A stretch of 51,145 nucleotides of DNA from assembly GCA_964476565.1 (NCBI GenBank), contig CAYZBG010000034.1:1-51145 (forward strand), written 5' to 3'. Position numbers and translations under genes: made by a program. Shown here piece by piece: positions 41,906 through 51,145 of this stretch. Below the pieces are notes generated by a model, which worked only from the letters and a program-made list of their open reading frames with translations, had not been told where the DNA came from and ran no database searches. This stretch comes from CAMAXB01 sp964476565 (lineage in GTDB: Bacteria; Verrucomicrobiota; Verrucomicrobiia; Opitutales; Opitutaceae). Position 1 is the first letter of the stretch, and each line of letters starts with the position of its first letter.

Positions 41906-43750
41906 TCAGTCCGTCACGACCAGCGGACGGCGGACGGCGGCGGAGATGAGTTTGCCGGGAAAGATGTGCTGCTCCCAGATCGGTCGGAGCACCTCGCGGC
42001 GCTGGAAGCGCGCTTCGTCCGAGCCGCGGGCGATGCGTTCGAACGATCCGGGCAGGTCGTAGGTGGGCGTGGTCTGGTCGACGAAGGCCGCGTTCTTTTC
42101 CACCACGGCCACGTAGAGTCCATCGCTGCGACGCTCGCGCTCCAACGCGTCAAGGTAGGCGTCGATCGTACGGATCTGCGCCACGGAGTAGCCCTCGGGC
42201 AGGCCGGAGATGCGGTCGAGTTCCGCCCCGGTCGTGACTACGAGATCGAGCGCGCGCCCGATCCATTCCGCCGGCACGGGCACGGTGACGAGATGACGGA
42301 TCGGGGTGCCTTGGTAATCGCGCAAGGTCAGGCTGACATCGACCGTCTCGCCGGCGGCGACCGTGCGGCGCGACACCTGCACGATGTCGAGGCTGCCGGC
42401 CGGGTTGGCCGCCAGCGGCTCGACCTCGAAGACAATCTTGGAGGGAAACACTTCCTCGACCGGGTTCTGCACCCAGGTGGTGAGCCGGCGGACGAAGCTC
42501 TCAAGGCCGCTGTTGAAGCCCTGCGGTCCCGCAAACAGTGCCTCGTGGGTCATCTCCCGGCCGTCGCGCAGTGTCACGTGGCTGGCGACCCGGAATCCCT
42601 CGGCCAGCCCAGCGTCGTTCGAGCCGAGCACAGCCTGAGTGACGCCGAGCGTCGCGATGGTGGGCGTGAGGCGCGGATGGCGCACGGTGGAGAACTCCAG
42701 CGTGCGCGTCGGCGTCCGCACGGTGACCGGCATCAATTCCGGCCCTTCGCCGAGTTCGCCGTAGATGGCCGAGAGGCGGTCCTGGCGCACCGTGCCGATG
42801 ACGCCGCCGGTGTTGGAGAGTTTAAACGAGCTGAGATTGGAGGGAAGAATGGTGATGATCTCGGCCGAGGCCATGGGCACGGCCACGGTGCCAAGGCCGA
42901 GCATGGGATGGCCGAAGGCGAGCACGCGCGAACCCTGGACTTGGGAAACCGTGCCGGTGCCGGCGAGGGTGATGTCACCCACGGCGAGCGCGGCGGCGAC
43001 GGCGTCGCCCGGACGCAAGGTGGGCGGCACGGCCGGTGCGGCGGCGGACGCCGGAGGCGCATCGCTGCCTCCGAGGTTCGAGACCTGCAGGCCCAAGGCC
43101 TGAAAGCGATCGGCGAACAACGCGGCGACCTGCGGGGAAATGCCGCCGAGGGTGAAGACCGGGGTGAGCGGTTGCAGCGACCCCTCGCTCAGCCGCGGTG
43201 CGAGCGGCAGCGTGGAATCGAGTTCGGTGCTGCGTACGACGGGGAGCGACGGCGCCTCGGTCCCGGAGCCGGGCCGGCCACCTGGGGGCGGGGCGTTGAG
43301 GGCGATGCGTTGCACCTCGAGCAGGTCCTCGACGGGCGTGAAGCCGGCGAAGCGCACGGTTTCGAACCGCTGCACCTGGTACGACAGCGCGCCGGCGAGC
43401 TTGCCGTCGATGTAGAGCGGGCTGCCGCTCATGCCGGCGACCGCGCCCATGAGCTGGACGCGCGGGTCGGTGAGCCGGCACAGGATGAGCGATTTGCCCG
43501 GGCCGAGAGCGTTGCGCACGATGCCCGTGACCTCGACCGTGAACGGCTCGGGCTCCGTGCCTTGGAAGACGGTCCAGACCTCGCCGGTCATGCCGGCCTT
43601 GAGCTCGCTCAACGGCAGCAGCGGCGCGTCGACCGGTTGCGCGGCGGGCGCGGCGAGCGTGGCGGCGGCGAACGCCAGCAGGCTCAAGCCCACGCGCAGT
43701 GGGCGCGAACGGCCCCAGCTGGCGGAGGACGTGGCGCGGAAGAGCATCAT
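41906..43750 (-). CDS. SpoIVB-type (S55) peptidase-like protein
   Basis: A 614-residue protein with a hydrophobic N-terminus (VGLSLLAFAAATLAAPAAQ, a likely signal). The S55 motif is GMSGSPLYIDGKLAGALSYQ (about 106-125). The C-terminal part contains AFGHPMLGLGTVAVPMASA, another conserved S55 region with a histidine. In Bacillus SpoIVB cleaves SpoIVFA during sporulation; this organism has no sign of spores, so the role must differ. Many Gram-negative genomes have such proteins with PDZ-like inserts. The ATG at 43750 overlaps the hemL stop by four bases (ATGA), an odd coupling of a biosynthetic enzyme to a periplasmic protein. Confidence 0.86.
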   Translation of the reverse strand: MMLFRATSSASWGRSRPLRVGLSLLAFAAATLAAPAAQPVDAPLLPLSELKAGMTGEVWTVFQGTEPEPFTVEVTGIVRNALGPGKSLILCRLTDPRVQLMGAVAGMSGSPLYIDGKLAGALSYQVQRFETVRFAGFTPVEDLLEVQRIALNAPPPGGRPGSGTEAPSLPVVRSTELDSTLPLAPRLSEGSLQPLTPVFTLGGISPQVAALFADRFQALGLQVSNLGGSDAPPASAAAPAVPPTLRPGDAVAAALAVGDITLAGTGTVSQVQGSRVLAFGHPMLGLGTVAVPMASAEIITILPSNLSSFKLSNTGGVIGTVRQDRLSAIYGELGEGPELMPVTVRTPTRTLEFSTVRHPRLTPTIATLGVTQAVLGSNDAGLAEGFRVASHVTLRDGREMTHEALFAGPQGFNSGLESFVRRLTTWVQNPVEEVFPSKIVFEVEPLAANPAGSLDIVQVSRRTVAAGETVDVSLTLRDYQGTPIRHLVTVPVPAEWIGRALDLVVTTGAELDRISGLPEGYSVAQIRTIDAYLDALERERRSDGLYVAVVEKNAAFVDQTTPTYDLPGSFERIARGSDEARFQRREVLRPIWEQHIFPGKLISAAVRRPLVVTD

Positions 43751-45036
43751 AATTCTCGAATGGCGGTAGCGACCACCTCGCAGGCCCGGTCGATCGCCGG
43801 GCCTTCGTGGGCCGTACTCAGGAACCATGCCTCAAATGCGCTGGGCGGCAAGTAAACGCCTCGGTCGAGGCATCCATGGAAGAAACGGCCGAAGCGGGCG
43901 GCATCGGCCTTCAGGGCCGTGGCGTAGTCCCGGACCGGCTGGTCGGTGAAATACAGGCTGAACATCGAGCCGGCCTGGGGAGCCTGCAGCGGCAATCCTT
44001 TGGCCTTGGCCGCCTCCAACGCGGCGTGGCACACCTGCCGGCCTAGGGCGTCGAGGCGGGCGTAGGGATTCAACTCCTCCAGCATGCGCAAGGACTCGAT
44101 GCCGGCGGCGAGGGCGAGCGGGTTGCCGCTCAAGGTACCGGCCTGGTAAACGGGTCCCAGCGGGGCGAGGTGATCCATGATGTCCGCCCTTCCGCCAAAG
44201 GCCCCGACGGGCAGGCCGCCGCCGATGATTTTGCCGAGGGTGGTGAGGTCGGGCACGATGCCTTCGGCCTCCTGCACGCCGCCGCGGGCAATGCGGAAGC
44301 CGGTCATGACTTCGTCAAAGATGAGCACGGTGCCCTCGCGCTGGGTCACGGCGCGCAGGTGCCGCAGGTAGCCGGGGTCCGGCTTGATGAAACCGACGTT
44401 GCCGATGTACGGCTCGATGATGACCGCGGCGATCTGCCCGGGATTGGCGGCGAAGGCAGCGTCGATCGCCGCGGTGTCGTTGAAGGGCAGCACCACCGTC
44501 TCGCGGGCAAACGACGCCGGCACGCCGGCGCTGTCCGGGTTGCCGTGCGTGAGCGCGCCGGAGCCGGCCTTGATCAGCAGCGAGTCGCTGTGCCCGTGAT
44601 AGCAGCCGGAGAACTTGATGATCTTGTCCCGGCGCGTGAAACCACGGGCGAGGCGGATGGCGGACATCGTCGCCTCGGTGCCGCTGCTGCACATCCGCAC
44701 CTTTTGGATCGACGGGAAGAACCGCACGATGAGCTCGGCCATTTCGACCTCGCGCGGATTGGGCGTGCCGAAGGACGTGCCATCCTCAAGCGCGGCGGCG
44801 ATGGCGGCGCGGATGCGCGGATGGTTGTGGCCATGGATGGCCGGGCCCCAGGTGCAGACGAAGTCGATCAGCTCGCGCCCATCGGCGGTGATGAGCGTCG
44901 CGCCGCGCGCGGCCCGGGTAAAGAACGGCGCACCGCCGACGGAGCGGAACGCCCGCACCGGCGAATTGACGCCCCCGGGGATGAGCTGCAGGGCACGGGC
45001 GAAGAGGGCTTCGGAGGACGGGGAGGAGGAGGGCAT
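43747..45036 (-). CDS. hemL: Glutamate-1-semialdehyde 2,1-aminomutase
   Basis: A 429-residue PLP enzyme that converts glutamate-1-semialdehyde to 5-aminolevulinate for heme synthesis by the C5 route. PGGVNSPVRAFRSVGG near the N-terminus is the hemL signature. The PLP lysine is K269 in LTTLGKIIGGGLPVGAFGG. SSGTEATMSAIRLARG and YHGHSDSLLIKAGSG are further PLP-binding blocks. Cytoplasmic. Its end is coupled to the S55-like gene by ATGA. Its ATG at 45036 lies one base from the left inverted repeat of the GxxExxY unit, so that unit may have displaced its original upstream region. Confidence 0.97.
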   Translation of the reverse strand: MPSSSPSSEALFARALQLIPGGVNSPVRAFRSVGGAPFFTRAARGATLITADGRELIDFVCTWGPAIHGHNHPRIRAAIAAALEDGTSFGTPNPREVEMAELIVRFFPSIQKVRMCSSGTEATMSAIRLARGFTRRDKIIKFSGCYHGHSDSLLIKAGSGALTHGNPDSAGVPASFARETVVLPFNDTAAIDAAFAANPGQIAAVIIEPYIGNVGFIKPDPGYLRHLRAVTQREGTVLIFDEVMTGFRIARGGVQEAEGIVPDLTTLGKIIGGGLPVGAFGGRADIMDHLAPLGPVYQAGTLSGNPLALAAGIESLRMLEELNPYARLDALGRQVCHAALEAAKAKGLPLQAPQAGSMFSLYFTDQPVRDYATALKADAARFGRFFHGCLDRGVYLPPSAFEAWFLSTAHEGPAIDRACEVVATAIREL

Positions 45037-45037
45037 G

Positions 45038-45500
45038 GTTAACCGCAGATGAACGCAGATGGACGCTAAGGGCTAATTCAGGACGTGGCTTGCGTTTGTA
45101 TGAATCGCTTCCATTGCAACCGGGTCGGGGCGGCAAAATTGATCAGGTAACCAACGGTGAGGCGGGTCACCTTCAGGTAATTGATGATCTGTGCCTGATG
45201 CTCATCGGCTAACGTTTTCACCGCCTTCAACTCGATCACGAGGTCGTTTGCCACCACGAGGTCAGGCCGCAGGAACTTTTTCATTTTTCGTCCCTTGTAG
45301 TAGACGGGAAGCGCGGGCTGCGCTTCGAAGGGGATGCCGCGGTCCGCCAGTTCAAGTTCGAAGGCTTCCTGGTAGATCTCCTCGGAGAGGCCTTCGCCGA
45401 GGTGATTGTAGACCTCGAATGCAGCAGCCATGACATCGTAGCCCAACTGGGCGTGGGGGCGGTCGTCCTTAGCGTTCATGAGCGGTAATTAGCGGTTAAC
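45038..45500. mobile_element. 463-bp inverted-repeat-bounded unit with a GxxExxY gene
   Basis: The ends are 36-bp imperfect inverted repeats (45038-45073 and 45465-45500, 28 of 36 matching) that start with the same outer GTTAACCGC. Both arms are built from a period of about ten bases (CGCAGATGAA-like words on the left, CGCTAATTA-like and CGCTCATGA-like on the right). The GxxExxY frame starts inside the right arm and stops five bases before the left arm, so gene and repeats form one unit. No target duplication was found. It is placed between hemL and nadE. Confidence 0.6.
45078..45479 (-). CDS. GxxExxY family protein, PD-(D/E)XK nuclease-like
   Basis: A 133-residue protein. The name motif is G30-x-x-E33-x-x-Y36 in HLGEGLSEEIYQEA. 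A nuclease-like core follows: P72-D73 in FLRPDLVV, E83-x-K85 in VIELKAV, and Q97 in HQAQIINYLK. This pattern is that of the PD-(D/E)XK fold (TIGR04256-type families), but activity is not established. The first six codons (MNAKDD) lie inside the right inverted repeat of its unit. No signal peptide is visible. GxxExxY genes are often multi-copy in a genome, which suits a mobile or domesticated function. Confidence 0.92.
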   Translation of the reverse strand: MNAKDDRPHAQLGYDVMAAAFEVYNHLGEGLSEEIYQEAFELELADRGIPFEAQPALPVYYKGRKMKKFLRPDLVVANDLVIELKAVKTLADEHQAQIINYLKVTRLTVGYLINFAAPTRLQWKRFIQTQATS

Positions 45501-45518
45501 TTCGGTATGAGGCGCTGG

Positions 45519-47177
<1,659 letters not shown>

Positions 47178-47373
47178 GGAGAATCGAAGAGGCGACCGTG
47201 TAGCGGTTTCCCGCAGCTGACAACCCGCCAAATGCGATGCCCGCGAAACCTGGGCGGGAATGCGAGCGTCGTCCCATGTCTCGGACACCTTTGGGAGGAA
47301 CGATGCCGGCCTTGCGCCGTCTGGTTTTCTCCTGTTTGCCTGCTCCGGCACGTTTTCTGCCTTCTTTCCCGTT

Positions 47374-48687
47374 ATGTTGCGTACCTCGCTTCGTTCCCTG
47401 ACCGCCCTTTGCAGCCTGGCTGCGTCAGCGCTCCTCCCGGGCGCTTCCGCCGCCACCCTGACGTTGGAGGGGGCGCTCGCGGCGGTGGAGGAATCGAGCT
47501 TCACGCTCCTGCTCAGCCGCGAGGCGGTGCTGCAGGCGCTGGAGGTGCAGCGCCAGTCGCGCGCCGGGCTCATGCCCACTGTTTCGCTCGACGCCGTGCA
47601 GCGCCGCTCCCGCAGCGCCTCCTTCGGCGAAAACCTCACCCGCGGTGGCGTCAACGACCGGTTCGACGCCAACCTGAACGGACGCCTCGACCTGCTCAAT
47701 CCGCAGCGCATCGCCAATTACGCGGCCGCCCGCCTCGGCGTGTCGGTGGCCGAGCTCGACGTCGACGTGACCCGGCAGACCGTCATGGCCACGGTGGCCC
47801 AGACCTACTTCCAGCACCTGCGCAACCTCAGCCGCACCGTGGTGCTCGATGCCAACGTGGCCCGGGCCCGCGCCCTGCTCGACCTCGCGAAGCGGCAGGT
47901 CGACGCCCAGGTCGCGACCCAGATCGATGTGACCCGCGCCGAGGCCCAGGTCGCGACGGCCGAGCAGGCCCGGTTGCAGCACGAGACCTTTCTCCAATCG
48001 AGCGAACTGGCCCTCAAGCGCCTGCTCGCCCTCGAGCTCACCGACGGGCTGACGCTCTCGCCGTTCACCGTCCGCCGCGCGGAGGCTTCGGCTTTTGCCG
48101 CCAGTCTTGAGCAAACTGCGTTCGAGAAACGCGTCGAACTGCTGCGTGCGCAGCGGCTGCTTGAGCAAAACGAACTCGAGGTGCGCGCAGCGAAATTCGG
48201 CCGCCTGCCCGCCGCGGGCATCACGGGCAGCACGGGTCTGGCGGCGCAGCGGGTGTTCGACGACGAGGACGCGCGCATCTGGGCGGTCTCCGTGAGCGTG
48301 AACATGCCGGTGTTCGACGGATCGCGGATCAAGGCGTTGACCAATCTCGCGCTCTCCCGGCAACGCGCCCAGGAACTGCGCGTGCAGGAACTCAAGCTGC
48401 GCATCGGCGCCGAGGTGCGCCTCGCCACCCAGGATGCCCGGTCCCGCTTTGCCCAGGTTGCGGTGGCCGAGCGCAGCAAGCGCCTGGCGGAGGACGAACT
48501 GCGCCTCGCCCAGGTCCGTTTCGAGAACGGCGTGGCCGACAATCGCGAGATCATCGACGCGCAGAACAACCTCGCCATCGCGAGCGACAACCTCGTCGAG
48601 GCCGTCTATCAGTACAACCTCTCCCGCGTCGAACTGGCCCGCGTGACCGGCGATGTGCGCGGCATCCTGGCCGAGCGGGAAGACTGA
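47374..48687 (+). CDS. TolC-family outer-membrane efflux protein
   Basis: A 437-residue protein with a signal peptide at about 1-25 (SLTALCSLAASALLPGASA). The TolC/OEP pattern is visible as long heptad-rich helices (NYAAARLGVSVAELDVDVTRQTVMATVAQTYF, ALLDLAKRQVDAQVATQIDVTRAEAQVATAEQ, KRLAEDELRLAQVRFENGVADNREIIDAQ) in two halves. It forms trimeric outer-membrane and periplasm-spanning channels for efflux or secretion. No inner-membrane pump is nearby. It is the first gene of a plus-strand operon with maf, a TonB-like gene and an rluA-like gene. Confidence 0.9.
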   Translation: MLRTSLRSLTALCSLAASALLPGASAATLTLEGALAAVEESSFTLLLSREAVLQALEVQRQSRAGLMPTVSLDAVQRRSRSASFGENLTRGGVNDRFDANLNGRLDLLNPQRIANYAAARLGVSVAELDVDVTRQTVMATVAQTYFQHLRNLSRTVVLDANVARARALLDLAKRQVDAQVATQIDVTRAEAQVATAEQARLQHETFLQSSELALKRLLALELTDGLTLSPFTVRRAEASAFAASLEQTAFEKRVELLRAQRLLEQNELEVRAAKFGRLPAAGITGSTGLAAQRVFDDEDARIWAVSVSVNMPVFDGSRIKALTNLALSRQRAQELRVQELKLRIGAEVRLATQDARSRFAQVAVAERSKRLAEDELRLAQVRFENGVADNREIIDAQNNLAIASDNLVEAVYQYNLSRVELARVTGDVRGILAERED

Positions 48688-48690
48688 GCG

Positions 48691-49263
48691 GTGCGCCCGC
48701 TGATCCTCGCCTCCGCCTCGCCGCGCCGGCGCGAGCTGCTCGCGTCGCTCGGCGTGCCGTTCACCGTGGTCACCGCGCAGGTCACGGAACACGAGGAGGC
48801 CACCACCGACCCGCGCGTGATGGTGGCGCACAACGCGGCGCTGAAGGCCGACTGGGTCGCGGCGCGCCATCCCGCCGCAATCGTGCTCGGCGCCGACACG
48901 ACCGTCTTCCTCGACGGCACGGCGCTCAACAAGCCGGCCGACGCCGCCGAAGCCCGGGCCATGTTGCGGCGCCTGTCCGGCCGGACCCATACCGTGTTCA
49001 CCGGCCTGGCCCTGCGGGGGATCGAGGCCGGCCTTTCCGTCGACGCCGGCGAAGCCAGCGAGGTCACGTTCAAGGCCTTTGACGACGCGGTCATCTCCAC
49101 CTACCTTTCCCGCGTGCACACCCTCGATAAGGCTGGCGGCTATGGGATCCAGGAGGAAGGCGACCTCATCGTCGCCCGTTACACCGGCAGCCTGAGCAAC
49201 ATCATCGGGCTCCCGCTCGAGACCACGAAACAATTGCTGACCCGGGCGGGTCTACTCGCCTGA
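48691..49263 (+). CDS. maf: Maf-like nucleotide pyrophosphatase
   Basis: A 190-residue protein. LILASASPRRRELLASLGVPF at the start and GADTTVFLDG in the middle are Maf signatures, followed by RTHTVFTGLAL, KAGGYGIQEEGDLIV and GSLSNIIGLPLE. Maf proteins hydrolyse dTTP, UTP or modified nucleotides to limit their incorporation, and have been linked to arrest of septum formation. The start is GTG at 48691, three bases after the TolC-like stop, so the two are translationally close. It is in an operon with a TonB-like gene. Confidence 0.95.
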   Translation: MRPLILASASPRRRELLASLGVPFTVVTAQVTEHEEATTDPRVMVAHNAALKADWVAARHPAAIVLGADTTVFLDGTALNKPADAAEARAMLRRLSGRTHTVFTGLALRGIEAGLSVDAGEASEVTFKAFDDAVISTYLSRVHTLDKAGGYGIQEEGDLIVARYTGSLSNIIGLPLETTKQLLTRAGLLA

Positions 49264-49284
49264 GCCGCCTTCCGGCCGCCCCGC

Positions 49285-50418
49285 ATGTCCACGCTTCTCG
49301 AACCTCCGCCACTCCGGCCCAACTCCGCCGCCGGGCGGCGCACACCCTGGGCAGGCGCGCCGGGAGACCGCCGGGCGGTCCAGATCGGCGTGATCGGCAC
49401 GATCCTGATCCATGTGCTGCTCCTGTGGCTGGCACCGCTGATCGAGCCGCGGGGCGGGTCGGTGGCGATGCGCCAGGCCGACGACCGTGCCCGCCAGTTC
49501 GACATCGAGATGGAGTCGGACACGTTTTTCACGCCGCCGCCTCCGCAGCAATTCGTCGAGATCAACCCGGACGCCCCGGAGAACATTCCGGACGAGACCA
49601 ACAACTTTGGGGAACGCAACCAGCAGGTGGCGCAGGAGAAGCCCTCGGAGCAGACCGACAGCGAGTCGCCGGCCGTCGAAGGCCAAAAAGAGGTCGAGAC
49701 CACCGCCATCGTGTCCGGCGATCGCGCCGAGCAGGAGGCGCAGTTTGTGCCGCCGACCCCGCCTTCGCCCGAGCAGTTGGAGGAGATTAACGAGGCGGTG
49801 CAGCAGGCGGCCCGTCTTGCCCAGGACCCTTTGCCCGACTCGGAAAAGACCGAGGGGGACAACGCCGACGGCTTCGGCGGCACCGTGGTGCCCTTGCCGG
49901 AAAATCCGCTGCCCATACCCGAGCGCATCGAGGGCGATCGTTTCGCCACCGAGACCGACGGATCGCCCAACGGGGGCCGCTTCCGGGTCGATCCCTCCCG
50001 ACCGGCGCCTCGCCCGAGCCTCGCTGCGAGCAACCTGCGCCCGACCTTCATCACGGAGCGGATCAACGGCACCTCCAATCTCGGCGTCGTGGCGCACAAT
50101 GCGTTGAAGACCGAGTTCGGTGCCTATCTCGCCCGCATCATCGAGACGGTCGATCGGCAGTGGGCGAATAACATCCGATCCAAGTGGCAGGCAGGCTTCA
50201 GTTATCCGCTGGCTGGCAGCACGGTGAAAGTGAAGTTCACGCTGCTGAAGTCCGGTGAGGTGGCCATCGTCGAGGTCGACAGCACGGCGGACACGCTCTG
50301 GAGCCGGGTCTCCGTCGATGCGATCGCACAGCGCGCGCCGTACGGGGAGTGGACGGAGGACATGGTGCGGATTCTGGGCGAATCGACCGACATCACGTTC
50401 ACCTTCCATTATCAGTGA
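49285..50418 (+). CDS. TonB/TolA-like energy-coupling protein
   Basis: A 377-residue protein. A single membrane helix lies at about 32-52 (VQIGVIGTILIHVLLLWLAPLI), near a cytoplasmic N-terminus. A long acidic, proline-scattered periplasmic stretch (FFTPPPPQQFVEINPDAPENIPDE, EQFVPPTPPSPEQLEEINE-like sections) follows. The C-terminal domain at about 270-377 (VVAHNALKTEFGAYLARIIETVDRQWANNI, GSTVKVKFTLLKSGEVAIVEVDS) has the TonB/TolA C-terminal beta-alpha pattern. It could energise the receptor at 22431-24599 or act in the Tol system. The KP-rich linker of classic TonB is replaced by E/P/Q-rich sequence. Confidence 0.85.
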   Translation: MSTLLEPPPLRPNSAAGRRTPWAGAPGDRRAVQIGVIGTILIHVLLLWLAPLIEPRGGSVAMRQADDRARQFDIEMESDTFFTPPPPQQFVEINPDAPENIPDETNNFGERNQQVAQEKPSEQTDSESPAVEGQKEVETTAIVSGDRAEQEAQFVPPTPPSPEQLEEINEAVQQAARLAQDPLPDSEKTEGDNADGFGGTVVPLPENPLPIPERIEGDRFATETDGSPNGGRFRVDPSRPAPRPSLAASNLRPTFITERINGTSNLGVVAHNALKTEFGAYLARIIETVDRQWANNIRSKWQAGFSYPLAGSTVKVKFTLLKSGEVAIVEVDSTADTLWSRVSVDAIAQRAPYGEWTEDMVRILGESTDITFTFHYQ

Positions 50419-51145
50419 GCGCGGTGGCGGAGAGCTTCTGGGCCACGCTGCCCTTAGGTCGGGGTTTTGCACTGCTCACCCACGATACCTACGGCCTGGC
50501 GGCGTTCGCGAAACCCGCGGGTGGTCTGTCCCATCCGAACACGCCCCGCGACCAGCCGCGGTCCTTGCTCGATGCGGCCTACACGACGGATGGGGAATAC
50601 TTTGAATGGACGGACCCGGCCGGCATGACGCGCCGGCTCTGGCTGCTCAACCGGCTCGATGGCGCCACATCGGGCGTGATCCTCGCCGCAGCCTCGGCCG
50701 AGTTGGCGCGCGAGATCCGGCAAATGTTTCAACGCAAGCAGGTCCGCAAGGTCTACCAAGCCCTGGTGTTCGGCGTGCCCTCCGGCTCACCGCAGGTGTG
50801 GAAGGACCGGCTCGCCGTGCAGAAAAAGGGCGGAGTCGTGCGCACCGGTGCGGGTGGCAACATCCCCGCGGAGGCCGTGATGACCGTGCTGCGCCAGCAA
50901 CGCCGGGCCTCGCCGCCGCTCGCGCTGATCCAGCTCGAGCCCAAGACCGGCCGCAGTCACCAGCTCCGCGTCCAGTGTGCCAAACGCCACCTGCCGATCG
51001 TGGGCGATGCCACGTATGGCGATTTCGCCGCCAACCGTGCCTTCGCGAAGCATACCGGCGAGAAACGCCTCTTCCTGCATTCGCTCGAGACCGCCTTCGA
51101 CTACACCTTTGCCGGGCGGACGGTGCACTTTGCGGCCAAGGCACC
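50415..51145 (+). CDS. RluA-family pseudouridine synthase, 3' end outside window
   Basis: About 243 residues are visible. The GTG at 50415 overlaps the TonB-like stop by four bases (GTGA), indicating co-translation. The catalytic block is LLNRLDGATSGVILAA, in which the Asp of RLDxxTSG is the nucleophile. KVYQALVFG, PKTGRSHQLRVQCAKR and PIVGDATYGD are also RluA-type. Such enzymes make pseudouridine in rRNA or tRNA, and the exact target cannot be told. No S4 domain precedes the catalytic core, so it is not an RluD-type protein with S4. It ends at the window edge without a stop. Confidence 0.93.
   Translation, partial: MSAVAESFWATLPLGRGFALLTHDTYGLAAFAKPAGGLSHPNTPRDQPRSLLDAAYTTDGEYFEWTDPAGMTRRLWLLNRLDGATSGVILAAASAELAREIRQMFQRKQVRKVYQALVFGVPSGSPQVWKDRLAVQKKGGVVRTGAGGNIPAEAVMTVLRQQRRASPPLALIQLEPKTGRSHQLRVQCAKRHLPIVGDATYGDFAANRAFAKHTGEKRLFLHSLETAFDYTFAGRTVHFAAKA

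Noticed and set aside
41342..43855. 837-residue plus-strand frame opposite the S55-like gene
   Set aside because: Repetitive Arg/Gly/Ala/Glu shadow; the minus-strand frame has clear S55 motifs and an ATGA junction with hemL.
45038..45500. Target-site duplication around the GxxExxY unit
   Set aside because: The bases just outside the arms (CATG on the left, TTCG on the right) do not match, so no duplication is claimed.

Overview
The window is high-GC DNA that looks like the chromosome of a member of the Verrucomicrobiota, most likely close to Opitutaceae. This is inferred from style, not from a database search. The evidence is the mix of secreted proteins with InlB-type and DPDGDG calcium-loop segments, a FhuA-type TonB receptor beside formylglycine sulfatases, a SpoIVB-type S55 protein in an otherwise Gram-negative gene set, rpsU as a single gene with a strong terminator, and a GxxExxY gene. 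No tRNA, rRNA, CRISPR array, prophage or IS transposase was seen.

Layout. Positions 1-5200 hold mostly housekeeping genes: the 3' part of tolB, a terminator shared with sodA, tadA, infA, a XerC/D recombinase, a DUF900-type hydrolase and a small unknown protein. Positions 5465-6466 encode a Tat-type metallo-beta-lactamase-fold protein. From about 28.7 kb down to 6.4 kb on the minus strand lies a glycan-use locus. In transcription order it holds an IclR regulator, two sulfatases, a TonB-dependent receptor, a TPR-like lipoprotein, an orphan solute-binding protein, a 1379-residue double beta-helix protein (GH55-like), a second secreted protein, a soluble PAS histidine kinase, a beta-helix protein (GH141-like), a GH1 enzyme and a GH36 enzyme. 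Several of these genes overlap by 1-4 bases and are probably co-translated. Three similar dyads (ACAC-N4-GTTAT when read in gene direction) lie upstream of the regulator, the first sulfatase and the receptor, and may be IclR-family operators.

Positions 28.8-35.1 kb form a small accessory cluster: an ECF42-like sigma factor with its DGPF/YCII partner, an NmrA-like oxidoreductase, an AraC regulator, a DUF1428 protein, a rhomboid-like protein that has lost its catalytic residues, and a ring-cleaving-dioxygenase-like glyoxalase-fold protein. From 35.1 kb to the end lie dnaE, rpsU, a secreted propeller-like protein, an S55-type protease-like protein coupled to hemL, nadE, and a plus-strand tolC-like / maf / tonB-like / rluA-like operon cut by the window end.

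The most unusual DNA-level features are dispersed inverted repeats around dnaE, rpsU and hemL. One lies in frame inside dnaE. One forms a perfect 28-bp inverted pair upstream of dnaE. One forms a perfect 26-bp inverted pair after rpsU. A 463-bp unit between hemL and nadE carries a GxxExxY (PD-(D/E)XK-like) gene exactly framed by 36-bp imperfect inverted repeats, and looks like a small self-contained mobile unit.
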